Shown here: in pieces, positions 5,804 through 9,679 of the stretch
Position numbering within the stretch: position 1 is the first letter of the stretch
Layout: each line of letters opens with the position of its first letter
Assembly: GCA_003157895.1 (NCBI GenBank)
Contig: PMKW01000193.1
Coordinates: 1 to 9,679 of the forward strand
From: Methanoregula sp.
GTDB lineage: Archaea; Halobacteriota; Methanomicrobia; Methanomicrobiales; Methanospirillaceae
Direction of reading: 5' to 3'
Length of the DNA stretch: 9,679 bases
Notes under the pieces: model-generated
Databases searched by the model: none
What the model saw: the letters and a program-made list of their open reading frames with translations, nothing else
What the model was told of the DNA's origin: nothing
Program-made: the position numbers and the translations under genes

Positions 5804-6265
5804 TTACACGCGCGGCTTGAAGGGGATTAAGGAATCAACGACCTTGTATTTCTTACCGTCCTTCATCGTGACATACACCATGATCCGGTCGGTATTCTTC
5901 GTTCCTTCCAGCGTTGCTGCACTACCTATCGTGGTACCCACGTCCGCCGTTTTAGTCAGGCCGTCGGCCCGGATGAGGGTAACATCGATCTTATTCACCT
6001 GCTTAAGTCCGTTTCCTCCCTGGAATGTCACGATAACATTCGCGAGATAGTCTTTATCCACGTTAAAAATGACGCTGTTTGCTTCAATGACACTGTCAGT
6101 AGGGGACACAACAAGGTCTGGTCCGGCTGTAGTTGCGGGTACGGCTTGGGTAACCGCAGCAACGGTCTGAGTTACGACCGGTGCATTTTGTGTTCCGGTG
6201 CAGCCCGCAATGGCAAGAAGTGTGCAAAGCAGGCCAGTGATCAAAATGATGGTTTTGATTTGCAT
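5804..6265 (-). CDS. small archaeal lipoprotein of unknown function
   Basis: This 153-residue protein has an N-terminal hydrophobic leader ending in the lipobox LAIAGC (17-22). Cys22 is the expected lipid-modified residue after cleavage, so the protein is tethered to the outer face of the membrane. A Thr/Val/Ala-rich linker (about 24-48) precedes a compact beta-rich domain (about 50-150) with NSVIFNVDKDYLANVIVTFQ (63-82) and IDVTLIRADG (93-102). The later stretch DRIMVYVTMKDGKKYKVVDS (126-145) belongs to the same domain. I recognise no ligand or enzyme motif. Similar small lipoproteins with this kind of core seem common in Methanomicrobiales, but I know of no assigned function. A TATA-like box about 28 bases before the ATG and no ribosome site suggest a leaderless mRNA. 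Confidence 0.8.
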   Translation of the reverse strand: MQIKTIILITGLLCTLLAIAGCTGTQNAPVVTQTVAAVTQAVPATTAGPDLVVSPTDSVIEANSVIFNVDKDYLANVIVTFQGGNGLKQVNKIDVTLIRADGLTKTADVGTTIGSAATLEGTKNTDRIMVYVTMKDGKKYKVVDSLIPFKPRV

Positions 6266-6289
6266 ATCTGTTAATTAAAAAATGGAAGC

Positions 6290-6298
6290 ATATTATTG
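6290..6298 (-). promoter_or_regulatory. TATA-like box for leaderless lipoprotein gene
   Basis: On the minus strand this reads CAATAATAT and is centred about 28 bases before ATG 6265. The A/T-rich sequence between it and the ATG contains no Shine-Dalgarno motif. Confidence 0.45.
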
Positions 6299-6415
6299 TT
6301 ATGATAAAGTTGCGTGAAGGAAAAGGGGAGCTTCTCAATTGAGCCGGATTTTTACCTCACGGTATCCTGCCCGCCGATACCTGCACTATCCAATAGGAAA
6401 ACATCATGGAAGACT

Positions 6416-6421
6416 AAAAAA
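6416..6421 (-). terminator. oligo-T tract after the RNB-domain gene
   Basis: A run of six T on the minus strand lies 42 bases after the stop of the ribonuclease gene. It is the only T-rich stretch between that gene and the lipoprotein promoter, so it is the likely termination site. Confidence 0.35.
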
Positions 6422-6431
6422 GGGTGATGAA

Positions 6432-6459
6432 CCGGATACCGCAGGTGCCCGGATACCGG
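6432..6459. repeat. 10-bp direct repeat with upstream inverted copy
   Basis: CCGGATACCG occurs at 6432-6441 and again at 6449-6458. The inverse core CGGTATCC lies at 6360-6367, and a near copy, CCGATACC, lies at about 6373-6380. On the minus strand this follows the ribonuclease stop and could fold as a 3' stem. It has no other assignment and may be chance. Confidence 0.3.
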
Positions 6460-6463
6460 CCCG

Positions 6464-7945
6464 TTATTTCCCTGTTTTACCACCGGCACGTTCGAAATCG
6501 ATGAAACCATTATATGGATCGGTTTTCAGAAGACGGACATTCACATTCTGGCCGACCCACATGCCTCTTTCTCCCCGGATCACCCGGCCCTCGGCAGGGG
6601 GATTGATGAGCCGGACATAGGTGCCCTTTTCAGAGGCGCCGGTGACCAGCGCTTCGAATACGGTGCCAATCCTGTCCTGCAATAACACAGCAGCAGCTGC
6701 CTTTCGCATGAACCGCTCTACTTTTTTTGACCCTTTTTCCCTGTCGGAAAGCCAGACTGCCCGGTCCTCCAGCTCGTCGAGGGTGTAAGGGCTTGGCATT
6801 TTGTCAAGCATGGATTTTAAGAGACGCTGGTTGATGACATCAACGTACCGCCGGTTCGGGGCTGTGCCGTGAGTATAATCGGATACTGCCATCGAGAAAT
6901 GGCCGGTCGGCGGTGTTCCGGGTTCGAGAGGCATGTATTCTCCCGGTCCAAGGAGTTTGATAATGGTGAGCGACAGGTCCGGGAACCTCACGGGATCTGC
7001 AGCTTTCTGGTTTTTGAGGAAGGATGCGAGTGCTTTCACATCCGGTAAGGATGGCAGTTTCTCGCCATAGGATGCAGCGGTCAGTACTATCTCGTCCCAG
7101 TATTTCGGTACCCGGACGACCCGCTGGATCATGGGTATGCCCGCTTTTCCGAGGCAGGAGACCATGGTCCTGTTAGCCGCCACCATGAACTCTTCGATCA
7201 CCCTTCGTGCCATGTTCGGTTTCAGGACCACAAGATCTCTGACAGTTTCACCCTCGATCACCGGTTGTGGTTCAATCGTTTCGAGATCGAGTGCACCCTG
7301 TTCCATCCGTTTTTCCCTGAGATTACGCGCTGCTTCTGCCTGCAGCTGGATCTGGTCTTTGAGACCGGGGGTATCCCGGACAAGCGGGGGTATGGATCCG
7401 GTCCCCTCAAGCCATTCCCCGAGATCCTCGTATACGAGTTTTGCTTTGTTCCGCACGAGAGCGCGGTGCACTTCTCCCGGGCTGACACTGCCATCAGGGA
7501 GGACGGTGTATCCGGCAACCACCGCGAGGCGGTCCTGTTCCGGCAGGAGAGAGGAGATATTTTTCGAGAGCTTGTCCGGCAGCATGGGGAAGGTCACAAT
7601 ACCGGTATAAACTGAGGTTCCGTTATGAACGGCATGCCTGTCTGTCTGGCACTCTTTTGGCACGTAACTATCGACATCAGCTACCGCAACCATGACCTGG
7701 ATCTCCCCGCCCGGCCCGCGCTCGCAGTATTCCAGCTGGTCAAGGTCCATTGAATCGATATTATCAATGGACGACCAGAGAAGAGAGCGCAGGTCTTTTA
7801 TCTTCCCCCCCTCATATAAAGGCGCTTTGTTGGTGAGTGCATCGACTTCCTGCATAACGGGTTTTGGGAACCGGGGCTCAAAGCCGTACTTCTCCATTGC
7901 CATGCCTGCGATGGCTTTCAGATCGACATAGCGGGGCTTTTCCAT
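6464..7945 (-). CDS. RNB-domain (RNase II/R family) exoribonuclease
   Basis: This 493-residue protein carries an RNase II-type catalytic domain, expected to degrade single-stranded RNA 3' to 5' with Mg2+ in the cytoplasm. The acidic cluster SSIDNIDSMDLDQLEY (58-73) aligns with the family active site: Asp61, Asp67 and Asp69 match three of the four conserved Asp residues, and Gln70 occupies the fourth. Other RNB signatures are VAVADVDSYV (86-95), DKLSKNISSLLPEQDRL (124-140), EEFMVAANRTM (251-261) and HGTAPNRRYVDVINQRLL (359-376). Arg365 in the last one aligns with the catalytic Arg500 of E. coli RNase II. Residues about 425-487 look like a C-terminal S1-like beta barrel. The N-terminal cold-shock domains of RNase II/R (about 640-810 residues) are missing; a short helical region replaces them. 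A TATA-like box (7975-7981, minus strand) suggests a very short leader before ATG 7945. Confidence 0.88.
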   Translation of the reverse strand: MEKPRYVDLKAIAGMAMEKYGFEPRFPKPVMQEVDALTNKAPLYEGGKIKDLRSLLWSSIDNIDSMDLDQLEYCERGPGGEIQVMVAVADVDSYVPKECQTDRHAVHNGTSVYTGIVTFPMLPDKLSKNISSLLPEQDRLAVVAGYTVLPDGSVSPGEVHRALVRNKAKLVYEDLGEWLEGTGSIPPLVRDTPGLKDQIQLQAEAARNLREKRMEQGALDLETIEPQPVIEGETVRDLVVLKPNMARRVIEEFMVAANRTMVSCLGKAGIPMIQRVVRVPKYWDEIVLTAASYGEKLPSLPDVKALASFLKNQKAADPVRFPDLSLTIIKLLGPGEYMPLEPGTPPTGHFSMAVSDYTHGTAPNRRYVDVINQRLLKSMLDKMPSPYTLDELEDRAVWLSDREKGSKKVERFMRKAAAAVLLQDRIGTVFEALVTGASEKGTYVRLINPPAEGRVIRGERGMWVGQNVNVRLLKTDPYNGFIDFERAGGKTGK

Positions 7946-7974
7946 AATAACTCAAGAGAGATTCATTTGATGGG

Positions 7975-7981
7975 ATAAAAA
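7975..7981 (-). promoter_or_regulatory. TATA-like box for the RNB-domain gene
   Basis: On the minus strand this reads TTTTTAT and is centred about 33 bases before ATG 7945. The implied leader is only a few bases. GAG in CTTGAG upstream of the ATG is too weak to call a ribosome site. Confidence 0.4.
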
Positions 7982-8048
7982 CTCTGGCAAGATACTACCT
8001 GTTCACCAGTCGGCATGCGGACAGGTTTAGTATGGGGATGCGATCTTT

Positions 8049-8065
8049 AAAAAATGGGAAAAAAA
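8049..8065 (-). terminator. double oligo-T terminator after the coiled-coil protein gene
   Basis: On the minus strand a run of seven T directly follows the TAA at 8066-8068. It is followed by CCCA and a second run of six T. Tandem T-runs right after a stop are typical of strong archaeal termination. The gap to the ribonuclease promoter is about 70 bases. Confidence 0.55.
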
Positions 8066-9598
8066 TTACTTCCTGGTCTCCTGTTTTTCGAACTTGACCT
8101 GTTTCAATGCTGACTGCCGCTGGCCTGCCGGGTCGAAACTGAAACTGTATATGACGGGCAGGATTTGGGATGCCAGTACCTCCCCCTCTACCCGTGAGAG
8201 CACATAGCTGATTACCGCCCCTCCCATGTAACTGGTAGTCCCTGTTCCAAAAAACCATTTTCTGGTAACCGACTCTCCCCCGCTGCAAAGAACGCCCAGA
8301 TACAGCAGGTGGGTGATCCCGAGTTCATGGACTTTTTCCCGGAAAACCGCCTGTGCCAGTTTTGATGCCGGCTGCGTTGTATCTGTTGTTGTGATATTTT
8401 TTACAAATGTTCCCAGTTCCGTATGGAAAGCATCCGAAGCAAGGACTTCCATATTTGCCCGGTCCAGCCATACGGTCTCCTGTCTGATTGCTTCGTTGAG
8501 GTTGTCAATCTCCTGCTCTCCTTCGGCTGTGGGTGTCCCCTCCCCGAGCTTTTTCAGGGAGATCTTCAGTTCAGCCAGCAGTCCGGTTTTTTTGCTGATG
8601 AAGTAGTGGAGCCTGTTTCGTGATTGTGCGAGCCGGCTTGAACAGTCAAGAACGCCGGCATACATATTCATCAGCTTGGACTGGGGACCCGTCGTGTCCA
8701 TTGAATAGAAATTATATACATACATGTTCCGTTTCTCTGATTTCAGAGATCCCGCCACTGCCGTGATAAGACCTTCGGTTTTCAGGGAAACGTTCCGGCT
8801 TTTATTGGAATAATCTGACCTGAAGCACCCTGCAATGTCTGCGGGTGTCCCGGCAATACCTGTTACGGCTGGCAGGGATGTTATGGAAGGGGTGATTGCA
8901 GGGAGGAAAAATGGTGATGCTGCAAGGGACGCAAGTCGTGTTGCACCGGTTTTTATTGCGGGTGTTTTCTCTTCATTGCCCTGTTCATCCTTTTGCGTAG
9001 CAAGATCAGCAAGCTCCTTGTTTGTGGCAACCTGTTTCCTGCAACGCACCTCGAACACCGATAACTGCGATGTGACCTCGATGAAGGGAATATCTCCCGC
9101 TGCATAATCCAGCCTGTCCACGATCATAATCCTGACATTATTTCCCAGTCCTACAACAGCGCTGATCCCCCGGGTAATATCTGCGGATACCCGTTTTAAT
9201 GCATGGTACCCGACAAGTTCGGTAACATACCCGGCATTCACATCGGACTCGGTCTTGTCCTCCGGGAGTTTTGTTGTCTGCATCCGGAGGATCTTTGCAA
9301 ATAATTCACCCTGCTGTTTTATCTGCTCAAGTATACTTGCTGCCTGCAAACGCTCCCGCTCAAGGGTGGCTTTGAGCAGGTCGCATTCAGCCTCTCCCCG
9401 TTGTTTATCGATTACGGATTGCAGGATTGCCTGCTCTTTTTCGAGTTCCAGTTTTTTCCTCTCCAGATCGAAGGCTTCCTTCTGCTCTTTGATGTCACTC
9501 TCGGTTTCTGTTCCTGATGAAGTCCCTGCTTTTGCTGATGTATTTGCTCTTGGAATGATTGCCCCTCCACTAAATCTGTGTATGTCGAGATTGTGCAT
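8066..9598 (-). CDS. 510-residue coiled-coil protein of unknown function
   Basis: I do not recognise a named family. The protein has no signal peptide and no clear membrane helix, so it is probably cytoplasmic. Residues 1-33 are polar and Ser/Thr/Gly-rich. Residues about 35-107 are a charged heptad-like helix (EAFDLERKKLELEKEQAIL), probably a coiled coil. Residues about 120-190 look like a mixed alpha/beta domain (VRIMIVDRLDYAAGDIPFIE, 155-174). A Gln/Glu/Lys- then Ala/Pro/Thr-rich stretch (about 196-252) separates it from ADIAGCFRSDY (253-263), a second alpha/beta region and a helical hairpin (about 315-385). The C-terminus (about 415-490) holds HELGITHLLYLGVLCSGGES (424-443) and YMGGAVISYVL (457-467). 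No nuclease, ATPase or protease motif is visible. ATG 9598 is the only reasonable start; no ribosome site or well-placed TATA box is clear. Two T-runs follow the stop. Confidence 0.85.
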   Translation of the reverse strand: MHNLDIHRFSGGAIIPRANTSAKAGTSSGTETESDIKEQKEAFDLERKKLELEKEQAILQSVIDKQRGEAECDLLKATLERERLQAASILEQIKQQGELFAKILRMQTTKLPEDKTESDVNAGYVTELVGYHALKRVSADITRGISAVVGLGNNVRIMIVDRLDYAAGDIPFIEVTSQLSVFEVRCRKQVATNKELADLATQKDEQGNEEKTPAIKTGATRLASLAASPFFLPAITPSITSLPAVTGIAGTPADIAGCFRSDYSNKSRNVSLKTEGLITAVAGSLKSEKRNMYVYNFYSMDTTGPQSKLMNMYAGVLDCSSRLAQSRNRLHYFISKKTGLLAELKISLKKLGEGTPTAEGEQEIDNLNEAIRQETVWLDRANMEVLASDAFHTELGTFVKNITTTDTTQPASKLAQAVFREKVHELGITHLLYLGVLCSGGESVTRKWFFGTGTTSYMGGAVISYVLSRVEGEVLASQILPVIYSFSFDPAGQRQSALKQVKFEKQETRK

Positions 9599-9679
9599 CG
9601 GGATTCAAATATTTTCTCAAGGCACCCTGTTTTTTCCCGTCGGTTTTTCCTCGTGATCTGCCGGTTATGATAATTACCT
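9599..9679. other. right-edge intergenic sequence
   Basis: These 81 bases upstream of the coiled-coil gene contain no ORF I can support. On the minus strand there is an A/T-rich stretch (AAAATATTT, about 9609-9617) too near the ATG to be its TATA box, and TAATTATC near the edge that is better placed for a leader of about 50 bases. On the plus strand two T-runs (CTGTTTTTTCCC and GGTTTTTCC) could terminate a gene, but none precedes them on that strand here. Confidence 0.3.

Noticed and set aside
9255..9656. 133-codon plus-strand ORF at the right edge
   Set aside because: It is the antisense of the coiled-coil segment; its Ser/Cys/Phe-rich translation is the usual shadow of Glu/Lys-rich helices.
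1..9679. CRISPR array, tRNA/rRNA genes, insertion sequences, prophage or toxin-antitoxin modules
   Set aside because: I looked for regular repeats, terminal inverted repeats, transposase or integrase motifs and cloverleaf-like sequence in the gaps and saw none. The gaps are short and are explained by promoters and terminators.

Overview
The window looks like chromosomal DNA from a methanogenic archaeon, most likely of the order Methanomicrobiales (Methanoregula or Methanoculleus type). This is an inference from several signs together. Exported proteins have PEGA and PGF-CTERM architecture. There is an adenosine-specific kinase (DUF355) and a CxxC-x17-CxxC zinc-ribbon protein. Several genes have A/T-rich TATA-like boxes about 27 bases before an ATG without a Shine-Dalgarno site, which suggests leaderless transcripts. 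Oligo-T stretches follow many stop codons. I see no rRNA, tRNA, CRISPR array, transposase, integrase or phage gene.

Left part (1-2400). A 5'-truncated DUF6125-like gene is followed by a DUF1294 membrane protein. Next come a dCMP-deaminase-family enzyme and a small CxxC ORF that overlaps its stop codon. A convergent CxxC-x17-CxxC zinc-ribbon protein abuts that small ORF with no gap. A four-helix membrane protein on the minus strand follows.

Middle (2500-6300). A TerB-like cytoplasmic protein has an unclear initiation codon. It is followed by a minus-strand surface protein with a signal peptide and a Thr/Pro-rich stalk. A leaderless adenosine-specific kinase gene lies on the plus strand. Then come two minus-strand envelope genes: a two-PEGA-domain protein with a PGF-CTERM signal, and a lipobox lipoprotein. 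The three exported proteins therefore appear to use three different kinds of anchor.

Right part (6464-9679). A 493-residue RNB-domain (RNase II/R-like) exoribonuclease has Gln at one of the usual active-site Asp positions. A 510-residue coiled-coil protein that I cannot assign to a named family follows.

Most genes from 1893 on look monocistronic, each with its own TATA-like box and a T-run or hairpin after the stop. There is no operon-scale system here. I found no convincing new multi-gene defence or metabolic system. The most open items are the 510-residue protein, the start of the TerB-like gene, and the small CxxC ORF overlapping the deaminase gene.
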